From contig CM060064.1 of NCBI GenBank assembly GCA_030533445.1, positions 5,148,879-5,212,878 on the forward strand: a DNA stretch of 64,000 nucleotides. The letters run 5' to 3'. Under the pieces are notes generated by a model. It ran no database searches. It worked only from the letters and a program-made list of their open reading frames with translations, and had not been told where the DNA came from. Source of the DNA: Cyprinodon diabolis (taxonomy: Eukaryota > Chordata > Actinopteri > Cyprinodontiformes > Cyprinodontidae). Below, in pieces: positions 12,945-24,816 of the stretch. Positions within the stretch are counted from its first letter, which is position 1, and each line of letters begins with the position of its first letter. The position numbers and the translations under genes are program-made.

Positions 12945-13882
12945 TTAACAATATTTTGCAGACTGCACATAGATTTAAGTGCTAATGTGGGGACTTTTCT
13001 ACATGCTGAACCGTTGCAAATAGAACTAAATCTTGCGAGATCTCACCATGCTCTTACAAAATCTTGTGAGATTTCCTTTGGAAAAAATATCAATACAGCA
13101 TTTTTTTTAATATCAATATGATACCGCAACATATAACATCGTGCATCGTTATTTTGTCATACCCCTAATGTGTATGCGTGTGTATCAGACAAAGTCCCAC
13201 TTGAAATCACTGATCTTCTTGATGAGTGTGCTGACATGCGGATTCACAGATGTTGACTTCTTCTGGACCATCTTGCTGCTCTTCTTGCTTTTCACCATCT
13301 CATGGCTTGCTTTTGTGCCTCTCTCCAGGTTGATGTCAATGCAGCTTCTGTAAAACAACATCGACAAAAAAATTTTTTTTTTTCCTTACGGTTTTATCAG
13401 TCTATGAATGTAGCATATCAACAATATACAATGTAGTGATCCAGTATGTTGAACCACAAAAAGGAGTTTCAGACGTAACATTACTACAAAGGTAGCATTT
13501 GTAGTGTTTGTGGTTGCTATACTTGTGTCAGAGCCTAAGGACCATTGGCTATCACGTCAAGGTTATTGGCTTATGGTGTTGTATGTAGAAAAGTCAATCA
13601 AATCAAGCTCTGTGGAACACTATATTTGAAAGAGAAGATACCTCTGTATGAACTCCAATGTGCATGCTGCTTCATGTTGGTACTGCAGGTTAAAATTGTA
13701 GTAGGAGGAGAAGACTACTGCAAGGCCAAGAACAAAGGATGTCCCATCACATAACACCTCTTTCTCGATGCTCAACATCCATCGGTTTGCCTGTGCCATA
13801 TGACCTAAGAAAAAGACAAGTTGGAAACAATAAACAGAGATCCCAGAAATAATGGAATCAGTCTCGTCTGATTATGTTTCTA

Positions 13883-14191
13883 CGGAAGAGGATTAGGGCT
13901 ACTGCAGAAGAAAAATAATTCTGAGAAAAAAAGTCAGAATTCTGCCTTTTCAGAATTTGAAAAAAAAAAAAAATCTCTTCAAATGTTCTGAGAAATAAGT
14001 CTAAATTCTGACTTTTCTCAGAAATAAAAAAAAAAAAAATTCTGGAAAATTTTCTTTTTCAAATGTTCTGGAAAAAAAAGTCAGATTAAAGTCAGAAATC
14101 TTGACTTTTCCCCTCAGAATTCTGAGATTAAAGCCAGAATTTTGGCATTTTTCTCAGATTTTTTTTCTCCAGTGGCCCTAATCCTCTTCCC
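13883..14191. mobile_element. Short terminal-inverted-repeat element with 10-bp target duplication
   Basis: The ends are GGAAGAGGATTAGGGC at the left and GCCCTAATCCTCTTCC at the right. The flanks are the direct repeat TATGTTTCTA at 13873-13882 and 14192-14201. The interior is built from repeated 'gaaaaaagtcagaattctgac' wording. A target duplication of 9-11 bp is typical of Mutator-like elements, which is my tentative assignment. A partial relative with one end only starts at 33828. Confidence 0.8.
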
Positions 14192-14460
14192 TATGTTTCT
14201 ATGATAACACAAAACATATTTAGTAAAGTATGAGCATAGCTATCAATATTTTATTCACATTCAAAGTCAGATATTGTACTTACCAGCCACAATCAAACGT
14301 GGTGTGTCAGGCAGCGTGACTGTCATCTGCACAAGTGCAGGTGTGGCAGACTCCTTAAAAAGGCACAAAATCAAAAAGAATTATTAGAGACATTTTGACT
14401 GGCAATGAATGGACTAGGTTTTTTTTTTTTACAATAATGGAAAGACTTTTTGTAAAGCAG

Positions 14461-14661
14461 GGGTGCCAAGGTGGTTCCAGCAAGGGCCGTGCGGCTGCAG
14501 GTTTTCATTTAAACCAAGCAGTAGCACACCAGACTCCACTCATCAAGTCTTCAGGTTAAGACTGGACTCACTTGATGAGATGAGTGGAGTCTGGTGTGTT
14601 ACTGCTTGGTTTCAATGAAAACCTGCAGCCACACAACCCTTTCTGGAACCACCTTGGCACC
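14461..14661. mobile_element. Hairpin MITE of about 200 bp
   Basis: The left arm, from 'gggtgccaaggtggttcc', and the right arm, ending 'ggaaccaccttggcaccc', are near-perfect inverse complements of about 90 bp with a short loop at about 14550-14570. There is no coding sequence. The frames at 14568-14845 are shadows of the palindrome. Confidence 0.9.
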
Positions 14662-15670
14662 CTTGTTATTAAGTAAGAAAAAAGCAGAGATGAGGGATGT
14701 GAAGTCAATGAGTCATCTCCATGCCATGTGTTTGTTCTGCCCAGCCAGTGAACCAGGTGAGTCCAATCAGCAGGCGAATATTGAATTATGTTCACTCACT
14801 CTCTGGAGAGGGTGGAGGACGTCAGGCAGCTCCGGGCATCTGTGATGCAGCTCGGTTGTGACCGGTTCACAGTGGCTTTGTGCAGCAGAGCCGCAACTTC
14901 GGCTGTGAAGAAGTCTGGGGTGAAGGGGAAGTCGCAACTCGCAAGACTCCTTTGCTAGATGCAGAGAAAAAAGAAGCCTATGGTGAAATCCACCATTTAA
15001 AAAAAACAGAAAACATAACGCTGACTCTTAGTAATTTTGGCCAAGTTTAGCACTTTGCCTGTTTTGTTTCTCTTTTGATGTGGAAACTCAACTGAAATAA
15101 TTTATAGAGCACTTGAACACAACAGAGGAAACTTATAACATGCTAACTCAGACCTGCCATGTTACTTATCCATTCCCCGGATGTTTTAATGTTGATTTAA
15201 CATTAAATTGAGACAAAGCTAACACAATTTTAGCTAATGTTAGCTTACAAAAACAAAATTTTTCAACAGCGTTTTTGTAAAACTTATAAACAGCAGAAAA
15301 CTAAAAAGAGAGAAGTCCTCAAATCCCGTTTCTAAATCAGGAACAAAAAAGTGAATAATGTGAACTTACTCTGTGAACAGTGTGGAGGACGTTGGGCAGC
15401 TCCAGGCATCTGCAGTTGGCTGAGCAGTTTTTCCGAGGACCGATGGTCTAGAATCCTGTTTTCCCACACTTTTCTTTTACCTTCCCATAATGCTTAGCAG
15501 TTTACAGTAAAGGGCTGTAATATTGTAAAAAGAATGACATTCTCTGAAATTGCTGTAATCTTTTTTTTTTCTTCCAGATTGCATTGCAGTTTACAGTATG
15601 ATACTGTATGGCAGTGATACAGTAAAATACTGTTCAGATTTAACTGTAAATTTACATCAAAGGCTTACAG

Positions 15671-17830
15671 TTTACCTAAATAATGTATTATCTTTGAGCA
15701 AATAGAAAACCCTAAGAAAAGAACAAACAACACTGCGTCCCACTTTAAAGATCAGATTATTTCAAGTAATAATCTCTGGGATAAGGTAATTATTACCCAA
15801 GACAAATTATTCCCGTTTAACTAGAAGTAGAAAGTAAATTAATAGTTTGTACCTTGATTTAAAAAAAGGAAGACCCATGCAGAGGAGGAGTAATAATCCA
15901 AAGCCAATAAAAGAAAACAGAACTCTGTAAAGGGAGAACAAGTAAAAACAGCCACCACTTCCAGCAGATGTTAAGCATTAAGTGCCTCAACACAGCCAAG
16001 TTCTACATCCAGTCATGAATAAGAAATGTTCCTTGACTGCAGCTTCCAGTGAATTACACATTCCTCAATGAGTACATTAACACTTTTAGTAAAAGGAAGA
16101 GAGACGCATCAAACAGCGACAGCCGTCAAGATCATAATCAATGAAACAGCCTGACATCCTGACACTTTTTAAACCAGAAAAAGAAAATACCAAATCTATA
16201 CATTTGCTTTCTTCCATGTCTTTAAGCTGAGGTCACACAAATCCCAGACAAGCTCTCATCCAGAGACACATTCAGACAGCCATCGATTCTCCCTCAAGCA
16301 ACAGACCTCCGTTCCCTCACAGACACACAGCCACACACACATGCACACACAGTCTGGAGCATCAATTCAGTCCCCCAGGGAGCACGTAGGGTGACACCAC
16401 TAACAGGCCAGACCAGACTAGACAGCCAGCAGACAGATAAATACTGGGCATGGCTGAATACCAAATGCACTACAGTCTAACAGATCCCCTCCCTTCCCCC
16501 CCGTCTGCAATCTGCACGTACGCACACACAAACACATACGGTCACACACAAAGGGGCTCTGTGTATATCTCTTGGGGAGAGTCTGTCTCATGGTGTACTT
16601 GAGGAACACTAACTTTAGGTTGATGGGTTTATCATGCTTGGCACATGTGCCTGTGCCTATTTCGGGAGCTGTGATGGGGTTTCCTTTCAACTGATGCTTA
16701 TTCAGAAGTTCACTTCAAGCAGTAATGCTTTTGTTTTAGATCTATTGAGATCAACACCATTTACAGATTAAAAATAAAAAGCATCTACTGATCTCTTTTT
16801 CTGAATTAAAAGCAGGCAGGAAGGAAAAAACCTGCAGCATCCTAAGCTGCAAAACTGTTCCATCTTCATTTGAAGTCACTGCTTATGACATTTATATTCA
16901 TGTCTTCTGTTGTACCTAACATCTGGCCTGTACTGAGCTCATAAAAGGACAAACAAATGCTGGAGGATCACTTATCCATTGTTAAAGAGGAATGAAAGCA
17001 CCAAAATGACCTTAGGCTTTTGGTGGAAAAATAATAATAATGTAATCAAATAAAAAAACAGAACTGTAGACTTCATATCCTGATGCTTTTCCAGTGTGAT
17101 TTCTTTATCCAAACCTGTGACCTGCTGGGCTGGACACTGCTTTATAGCGCCATCTTGTGGCTAACTTTAAAATACTTTGAATCAGCAACAATCATAACAA
17201 CTTAGAGGAGAACAGAGGTGCATGATTGTCAAATGGAGATGCTAAAACCTTTTGAAAGGACACTTTAAACACCAAACACTGCGGTTTGCATGGAAGTTAC
17301 CAAAACGGTAATTATAGCATAACAGTACTAAACTATATAAGTGGTCAGATTGCTTCTTCAAGCTTTTTGAAAGTCACCAAATTTTAAAGGATGAGAAAAA
17401 AAGATCAATATAAAGGAAAGATTTAACCTGTTTCCATGACTTGAAAAGCAACTGCAGTTACAGGTTTCTGTGACTCCAAGGTTATATTCATAAACACAAG
17501 TAATGCAGCATGATAAGGTTTTTTTTATCCGAAGAATAAATAAAATTTCCCTATTTCAACTTACAATATGTTCTATCATACAGGCGATTATTGAACGGTG
17601 GGAACACAGCAGACCTGTTGTCCCTCAGTTTTAGTGCCGTGAAAAAGTTTCCTTAAAGATGAAGTTATTTTTTAATACCCTGCTAAATCTTTTAGAGAAG
17701 GACTTGTTCTTCTTTAGGATCTGGACAACTTTTTTTAACTAATGGAATCTTAAATTCTGCTTTTGACCAGAGAATCCTGGAGGAGAATGTATCGATGATC
17801 AGTTCACCATCAGCCCAAGCAAACTTGGGT
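15671..17830. other. Non-coding, no gene seen
   Basis: AT-rich sequence with a CA-rich patch near 16320-16350. The minus frame 16418-16690 has no recognisable domain. Confidence 0.6.
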
Positions 17831-18540
17831 CAGGGGCGTATTTAGGAAGTTTGGGGCCCTAGACAAAGACAGGCATGGGGCCGCTGAACTGAGAATACAA
17901 CACATAAAAAAGACCCATTTTACTGATACAGAAATTTTAATAGAATAGACATACATTATTTGTTCCAACTTTTGTCTCTCACTAACCCAATTCTCACTTA
18001 GTTGAGTTTCCCAAAAAGCGAAAGCAGATAACACAGTCCCTCTTTTCACTGTAGGTCAGAAAATCTCTTGTTCCACAGGTGTTAATTTTGAAGCTAAGTT
18101 GGGCTGCTGCTGGTGCTAGAAACTGCCACAACGAAGAAGACAAAGTCTAGACTAGCCCTTCTTTCTCCTCTTTTAAGCACGGCTAGGGTAGCTTCTTTTC
18201 ATCGGTCTTATATCTTCTTCTCTTCTCTTCTCTGCTCATCTCGTCTCTTTGCACTGTTTTCAAATGGTCTGTTGCTGTCTATTTGGACCTTTCTGCACAT
18301 GTGCATCAAATGGACTGATCCATTGTAGTGAACATTGAAGGGGGCATTCCTGAGACACACTTAATGTTATAAGTATTCTAATGGCATTTTAACGAAAGGA
18401 TTTGCATATAAAATATAATGATTGTGACAAATAAGTAATAGCAGTATTAAATGCATATATAAAAGGAGTTTTATGGGGCACCAAGAAACTTGAGGCACTA
18501 GCCAACTACCTAGTTTTGCCTAATGGTAAATCCACCCCTG
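17831..18540. mobile_element. Non-autonomous hAT element (710 bp)
   Basis: Terminal inverted repeats CAGGGGCGTATTTA and TAAATCCACCCCTG are bounded by the perfect 8-bp direct repeat ACTTGGGT at 17823-17830 and 18541-18548. Eight-base target duplications and CAGGGG-type ends are diagnostic of hAT transposons. No transposase frame is present, so mobilisation would need an enzyme supplied elsewhere. Confidence 0.92.
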
Positions 18541-18889
18541 ACTTGGGTAATAAAGAATGCTTTAAAGCCAACCTCTAAATGTCTAAGCCTGGCCTGGTAA
18601 ATCAAAGAGTATTAAACCAACGTGGATTATTTTGGAATGGCCTTAAACAGGCACTCTTCTATGTAGCAGGATTAAACCTGCAAACAAGGATGAGCTATTT
18701 TACCCCACGGGATATAAAAGACCTTTTGTAAATTACTGCAAGCACCTAGTACTTGTACCAATGGTTACACAACCAGTTATTAGGTTTAGGGGAAAATTAC
18801 TTTTCTAAATATGGAGGGATTGCTTCAGTTACCTTATGTTTATTTTTATAATATGATCACTTAAGCTTTATACTGTTGCTAACTTTGAT

Positions 18890-19140
18890 TTCAGAAGTTA
18901 CTGAACTCAAGAACTTGAACTAAAAATATTGTAGGTGTTGATAGCAGCAGGCAGGAAGGATCTTCTGTAGCAGTCTGTCTTGCATTGGATCTGGAGAAGT
19001 CTCTTACTAAAGACACTTGGTTGTTCTTTAACACTGTCCGGAAGACGATGTTCACTGTTGCATGTTTGAGCCCTTGCCTTGCAATGCTGGCGGTTCTACA
19101 CCTGCCGAAGACACAGATGTCCATCCCCGTGAACACTGGG
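18890..19140 (-). pseudogene. LINE 3' terminal coding fragment
   Basis: The minus strand reads, with frame changes, a segment R-R-S-F-L-P-A-A-I-N-T-Y-N near 18930-18970. This resembles the conserved C-terminal end of several fish non-LTR polyproteins. The rest is too decayed to classify. Confidence 0.45.
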
Positions 19141-19714
19141 ACGGAACTCAGTGGGAAAGTAAATTATTCTTATTTCAACCATTGCATATATTAGCTGCGA
19201 AATATGATCAAGATGCTATGACCGAAAAAATGTGTTTGACAGATGACGTTGATATATGAGTGGCCGAATTTGGCCTGCATAAAATAATGAAAAAAAACCC
19301 ATAGATTAAAATCGAGGATTTTCTTTTAAATAGAAAATTTCTCACTTTTGGGACATTATCATCTGATAAAGAATACATTTATATACACGTTTAAGCCAGA
19401 TTGTTTTAAAGTTTAAATATGACCTCCCTAGGATTTCAAGGGTTACGCCACTAAGACCGAATATTGGGGCCAGGCTAGAGAGTTTTTATTCTGTATTTTG
19501 AGAACAAAGCTGTAATATTACAAGAATAAAGACCTAATATTAAAAGAATAAAGTTGTATTTTATGACAACTCTTACAAGAAGCACTTTCTACACTAAATG
19601 TTGTAATGATATTTTATTCTTCTACATTTAAATAACATAATAGTAAGGAGTTTTAGAATCCTCGGGATGACTTTTTACAAATGTTCAGAGACTTGGCGAT
19701 AGGCATGGAGACGG
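19141..19714. other. Non-coding flank of the ERV
   Basis: No gene seen. The phrase 'ggggccaggctagagag' with 'aaagctgtaatatta' at about 19467-19530 recurs at about 63797-63860, so it is a dispersed repeat. Confidence 0.5.
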
Positions 19715-20666
19715 TGATGAAGTAAACTAATCTACACCAATGATTAGAATATATTGGATACATGTTTTACATATTGAATAAATGTTGTGCACTAAATACA
19801 TTTATGTTATACAGGTCACAGAGTCCAAAAGAATGTGCGCCACTGAATATGGAGAGATACAGAAGCAGTGTGTGTGTGTAAAAGCCTTCTGCAGCTGCAG
19901 CTGTGGGGCGCAACCTTGAAGTCTGTAAGATAAAGCCAGGGTGGGAAAACACCTAGAGTGAGCGAAAGAACAGGAGCATTGCAGGGAATTCAAGGCCATT
20001 TGAGGCCTCTGAAAACCAGGGTGCAGAAATGAGTCCTGTTTGTAAGACAGACGCATGGAGAATGGGTTGTTCAGGGCTGCACAGCTAAGCTGAACTAATT
20101 GTGATAAATTGAGTTGTCATCGTCAAAGCACACTATGCAGTACTGGTCGCACAGAAAGTGAGGGTTACTGGGACCTTGAGTTTAAACTCATGCTGACCTT
20201 TTTTGATGTGATGTTATGATCATAAGTCATACTGGATGAAAACATTGTTTTGACATATTGATGATTAAGACTATGATGTAGTAGCAATAAATGTCATCAT
20301 GATCTACAAGTAATGTCACTAAAACTTGTGAAAGAAAAAGCTTTGATAAATCAAAGAAAGGCTTCAATTAAAAATATAAAATATGGTTTGGAGGAGGGTC
20401 TTCCACCAAGATGAAAGAGCCCCGAGCCCCGGGAGTGAATATAAGTGGGACTGTCTCCGTTTGTAAGTCAGATGTGGACCGGTACGCATCTCAGGTGTTT
20501 TATCTGTATTTTGCAATAAAGCACTCTGGACCTGGACTCAGTTGCCTCTGCCTAATTTTTTTTTATCAGTGTCTGAAGACTTTTTCTACAGCTTTTAAGA
20601 ACTTTGAATTTTTACAAAACTTAGTCCCAATCTTTAAGTCGTTAAGAAGAGAGATAATACACGACA
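19715..20666 (+). repeat. 5' LTR of the endogenous retrovirus
   Basis: The LTR is 952 bp, begins TGATGAAG and ends ACGACA, and is repeated at 31595-32548 with about ten substitutions and three small indels by eye. A TATA box (tataagt, from 20440) follows an AP/GC-type stretch, and an AATAAA polyadenylation signal sits at 20515-20520. U3 is therefore about 750 bp and R plus U5 about 200 bp. Confidence 0.95.
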
Positions 20667-20669
20667 ATT

Positions 20670-20687
20670 TGGCGAGCCAGAGCAGGA
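20670..20687 (+). promoter_or_regulatory. Primer-binding site, tRNA-Arg-like
   Basis: Three bases after the LTR comes TGGCGAGCCAG. This is the complement of the last 11 bases of an animal tRNA-Arg(ACG) including the added CCA. After one extra base, CAGGAG continues the match. Most gamma-like ERVs use Pro, Glu, Arg or other tRNAs, so an Arg primer is plausible. The identification rests on my memory of the tRNA 3' end. Confidence 0.7.
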
Positions 20688-22024
20688 GGAGCAAGCTACC
20701 GGCGTCGGACCAACCTGCAGACGGCAGTCGGAGGCGGGGAACCCCCAAACGGGCCCAGAAATTCACCGGTTAAAGGTGAGCTAATTTGTTATAATTTTCT
20801 AAATTAGTGGGGAACCAGCCTCCGGCGGCTGCTTGTGGGTGTCAGGCGTCACAAAGCTCTTCTAAAAGAACCTAGTTTTCCAAATTTAATAAAGTAATTT
20901 CCAAATTTGATAAGAATTTATATAAGAACATATAAAGGCAGACTAAGCTGAGGAAGGGTCCAGGTACGTATGAATGTATATGTGAATGCATGGTTTGAGT
21001 GTTATTAATGTTTGTGTATTTGAACTGTTGTAATTATTTTGTGAATCAGTTAAGCTTAACACGTGATGTTCTGAGCGGATAATTGGTAAAGGGACAGATT
21101 GGTCAAAGCGTTTGACATAGCCGGTGGAAGCCATAAATCCGGAACATATAGGTACGTGTGTTACGTGAGGGTATCGGTGACTAAGTTAGTCGGCGTGCTC
21201 CACGAGACGGCTTATGTAGTATTAGGTATTGGTATTAAGGTATTGAGAGGCTAAGGGATAGCCAGGCTAAGGGATAGCCAGAATATTACCGATTAAGCGA
21301 TAATCGGAGAATAGTACCGCTCGACCAACTGGAGGACGTCTATGCATTTCCAGTTATCTGGGTGCATCCGGGGCAGCAGGGAAAAACGTATATGCCACTG
21401 TAGGAAAACTGTAAATATATAATCATAAATATATAATCATTTGTCTTGTGTGTCTTTGTCAGTGTGACGAGTGAAAGAGTTAAGTAACTAAGGGGAAGTA
21501 AGGGGTGGATGATATTAATAAATAAAAATTATAATATTGATAAAGCTTAAAGATATAATAATAAATTAATAGAAATAATTATTACAAAATATAGTTAAAA
21601 AGAATAACCTGAAAATTAATAAGGATTGGAAAACAGAATTGGTAACTGAAAAACACAGAGTTATGAGAATGAAATAAATTAACAAAGCTCCTAAATAAGA
21701 TTGGAAAAAGTTGTAAGCATTATAAGATAAAGATATTATAAGCATATATTATTACAAACTATAGTCTACATAAAATAAAATATATAAGGTATAAAAATTA
21801 GTGGAAGTGCAAAATAACATTACAAATTTGTTTTATTAAAGATCTTAACTCAAAATTGAAGAGATCTAAAAATTAGGAAGTAGATTAACTAGAAAAAGAA
21901 ACTAAAGAAAAATAAACACGATCTGTATTGGAGAGAGCAGAACCAGTTAAGATAAAATTAACTAAGGATTACAAAGGCTGGTGAATAAGCACAGGACCTG
22001 ACGGTTGAGTGACTGCTGGTAGCC
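20688..22024 (+). promoter_or_regulatory. ERV untranslated leader
   Basis: About 1.3 kb without a credible gene, very AT-rich from 21400 to 22000. It contains donor-like splice sites CAG/GTACGTA (GT at 20964) and TAG/GTACGTG (GT at 21153), and GGTGAG near 20776. The packaging signal would be expected here, but I cannot locate it. Confidence 0.55.
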
Positions 22025-24441
22025 ATGGGAACCAATATGAGCAAACAGACTGGGGGGCTGACGCCTGCCAAACTGGTAATAATGACACACCCATCTAATA
22101 AACGCAAAATTCAAAAATGCATGACCGAATGGCATAAGATGACATCTGGGAAAAATCGTTTGCCTAAAGAGGGCAGCTTTGATCCTTCATGCTGTGATGA
22201 AGTTGAAGAAAGATTGAGAAATAAAGATAAGTAACGGGACCAAATGCATTTGCATAAAAAACAGAAACATGCTGAACAGAGAGACATCCTGCGATATTTT
22301 AAAGTAGAACACCAAAAGAGCCCAACAGCCCCTGACTACACTGATTATCAACCACCACCTTATCGCCCTAGCGTTACAGGTCAGTACCCAGTAGTGATAG
22401 AGTCAGGTAGCAAGGGAAAGATTACAGGACAACTTAAATTAGTTTTAGAAGAAGAAGAGGAAGAGACAGGAAAAGAAATGAGTAACACACAGCAGGGAGA
22501 GTATGGCTACAGCGGTGACTATGACGAATGGAATAGAACCCCAGAAGTAAGGAGAAAATCTGCCCTTAGCCGTTCCCTACCCCCAGTACGTCGCAGACAT
22601 TCACCATATCCAAAAGGCTCCACATGCCGCTCAGAGCCCAGGACCAAGTCGACATATAAAAGCCACTCAGATCCCAAGACCGAGTTAGTTTTGGATGAAA
22701 CCGAATCACTGGCAGAAATGATAAACCAGGACTTGGTGGAATTGACGGAAACATTTGTACAACTCAGGGAGCAAGAGTTGGAAGAGAAAGCTCAAAAAAG
22801 ACAATTAAAAATTTAAAAGAGACAATAGAAAAACAAAAGGAGAAGAAAAGACGAGATGAAGAATTGGAAAAATTGAAGAGAATGGAAGCGGAGCAGCTTA
22901 TAATAGAGGCCAAAACTAATTGCCCAGACCTGCCAAGCCCACGGACTTTGTCCCTGATCGGAGAGGCAGGAAGGAGAGGGGGAGAAGACATGGAATATGA
23001 GGAGGAAAGAGATGATGTGTCTGAATGGGAGGACATTGAAGGCTCAGACATACTGCCAACAGCAAACCCAGTCCATGAGGGGTCCAAGGGAAGAAGCAGG
23101 CCGGTGGCAAAAGAACAAAAGCCACTCGCAGCTGAATGTGACGTGGATCTGCAAATAGTAAAAAGCGGCCCTAGACCAATGGTGACCAGGTCAAAAGCGC
23201 AACAGCAGAAGACAGAACAAGATCAAGGAGGGGCCTATATGGCTCCCTTGCTGTCTAAAGGACCTCATGAAGACAGATATGTGCCATGGTCATTTATGGA
23301 CATGATCACACTTGCTGGAAGGCTGACCCCATTGGCAGATGGTGCTGACAGATGGATAGAAAAGCTGGAAGAAATCACTGGAGGCATCAATCTGGCAGCT
23401 GGAGACATCAAGGCGCTGCTAATCAAAACAGCAGGACACTCAGCGGCCAGAGAGGTGTTTGACGAAGCCCAGCTTCCAAGGGTCATGACCTCACACCAGT
23501 ATGACAAGATACCATTCAACCAAATAAGACCCAAGGTGTGGGCAGCCTTAAGGAACAAATACCCCACCTGCAGCGATCCAACCAAGCTGAGACAGGAATG
23601 TCTGAAGGATGATGAAAGCCCCGCCCAGTTTCTGCACAGGTTCCAACAGAAATGGAAAACAGAGACTGGAAGTGATGGGAATGAACTGAAAACATCTGGC
23701 CCTCTGTTCAGAATCTACATCAGAGAGGCCATGCCCAAAGAAGTACAAGCCAAACTGGATGGAGTTGTGGGGCTCATGAAGATGGATTGGCCTCTGTTCT
23801 CTGAGCATGTTATACACTATGTAAACATGCATCGGGCCGAAAAACGAGCCTTTGAGGACCAAAGCAAGATGCTGGCCACCAAGTTAACCCAGCTGCAGAT
23901 TGGGGAATTGTCCAAGGCAAAGAAAGAAAAAGAAAAGCCTAAACATCAGGCAGCACTGACTGTGGCTGCCACACCCCCAACTGAGGGTGCATCAACAGGG
24001 GAGGCAGTTGTACAAGCACCAGTAGTGTCTCCTGTCATTCCTCCACCCACACAGCAGATGCAATATCCAGCAGCGCCACCTGTGGGAGGAGCCCTGCCAC
24101 GGCAGACCCAGCCTCAGCCAGTCCCTCCTATTCATGTGCATCTAAACCAAGGAGGAGGTCCCCAACAAGCAACATTTGGGGGGGGACGAGGGGGGCCACC
24201 CATGAGGGGAAGATGGAGGGGATCACAAGGAGCCCCAAGAAGACCCCCTCAAGGCCAATACCAGCAGATGCCCCAGGCAGGTCCAGACATGGGACAACAG
24301 CGTGGGAGACTCCAATGCTGGGGATGTGGACAAGTTGGACACATGCAAAGAGACTGCCCCACTAACCCATGGATGGGACCTCAGCCCCCTACTGCTGGAC
24401 CAGCCACCTATGGAGCAGGACAAGAAATGTATTGGCAATAG
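22025..24441 (+). pseudogene. gag: Retroviral gag with one stop and one frameshift
   Basis: Gag forms the virion core (matrix, capsid, nucleocapsid). The start ATG at 22025 gives M-G-x-x-x-S, a myristoylation signal. The first 69 codons end in an in-frame TAA (22232-22234), and the same frame continues from 22235 to a stop at 22814. The frame then changes by one base around the A run at 22794-22799 and stays open to the UAG at 24439-24441. Visible parts: a PPPY late-domain motif (22352-22363), a charged coiled-coil stretch around 22730-22900, a capsid-like region from about 23270, a proline/glycine-rich linker, and a single CX2CX4HX4C zinc knuckle (24316-24357). Total span is about 805 codons, longer than typical gammaretroviral Gag. 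I see these as lesions in a once-continuous frame, not as separate genes. Confidence 0.85.
24439..24441 (+). promoter_or_regulatory. In-frame UAG between gag and protease (readthrough-type)
   Basis: The codon context is CAA TAG GGG, and the frame before and after it is the same. The protease frame runs on without an obligatory new start. Gammaretroviruses make Gag-Pol by readthrough of a UAG followed by G at this boundary, so the arrangement fits. The downstream RNA pseudoknot that would stimulate readthrough was not modelled. Confidence 0.7.
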
Positions 24442-24816
24442 GGGTGCCCAGAGAAACCTGATGGAGAGGCCATTCTACCTGTATTAACCCAACGACCACA
24501 AACAGAACCCACCATTGATGTCACTATATATGACAGCCATCATTGCTTCATGATTGATACAGGAGCAGCTTACTCCAGTATAGGAAAGAGTGGAATTGGC
24601 CTGCCTCTCTCAGCATCAAAGATTCGAACAGTAGGTTTCTCTGGGAAAACCCAAATAATACCCATGACTGAGCCAGTTCCCATGATCATAGGTGAAAAGA
24701 CTGTGTGTGCACCACTACTTTACTCAGAAGATACACCCATAAATCTGCTGGGTAGAGATGTGTTGTGCCAGCTTAATGCAAAAATTAAATGTACCCCTAA
24801 ATGGAATTTCTTTTGA
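24442..24816 (+). CDS. Retroviral protease region
   Basis: The frame continues from the UAG. It carries the aspartic-protease active-site motif D-T-G-A (24556-24567), a flap-like region, and the C-terminal L-L-G-R-D segment (about 24745-24760) that normally precedes the end of retroviral proteases. This enzyme cuts Gag-Pol into mature proteins. The frame stops at 24814-24816, and pol continues in the next frame, so there is an indel at about 24793-24802. I place it after the protease core, so the protease itself looks complete. Confidence 0.85.
   Translation, partial: GCPEKPDGEAILPVLTQRPQTEPTIDVTIYDSHHCFMIDTGAAYSSIGKSGIGLPLSASKIRTVGFSGKTQIIPMTEPVPMIIGEKTVCAPLLYSEDTPINLLGRDVLCQLNAKIKCTPKWNFF

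Larger units (their letters stand above)
11201..15670. mobile_element. Probable composite DNA transposon with ACTGTAAG terminal repeats
   Basis: The left end (from about 11201) and the inverted right end (to about 15670) share the terminal word ACTGTAAG followed by similar AT-rich sequence rich in TTTACAGTAA. The left subterminal region is duplicated: the 'ttactggcagcagcttcgccagtaaactactgta' phrase at about 11236 recurs, diverged, at about 11391. No transposase is visible inside, and no clear target duplication flanks it, so the pairing of the two ends is tentative. Three smaller inverted-repeat elements lie inside it. A phrase near 14805-14845 recurs near 15370-15410 as a further internal duplication. 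Confidence 0.45.

Noticed and set aside
14568..14845. Frames in the 14.5-kb hairpin
   Set aside because: They mirror the palindrome of the MITE; no protein similarity.
22793..22801. Programmed minus-one frameshift at the A run in gag
   Set aside because: The codon phase at this run does not give a canonical X-XXY-YYZ heptamer, and gag domains lie on both sides, so a simple indel is more likely.
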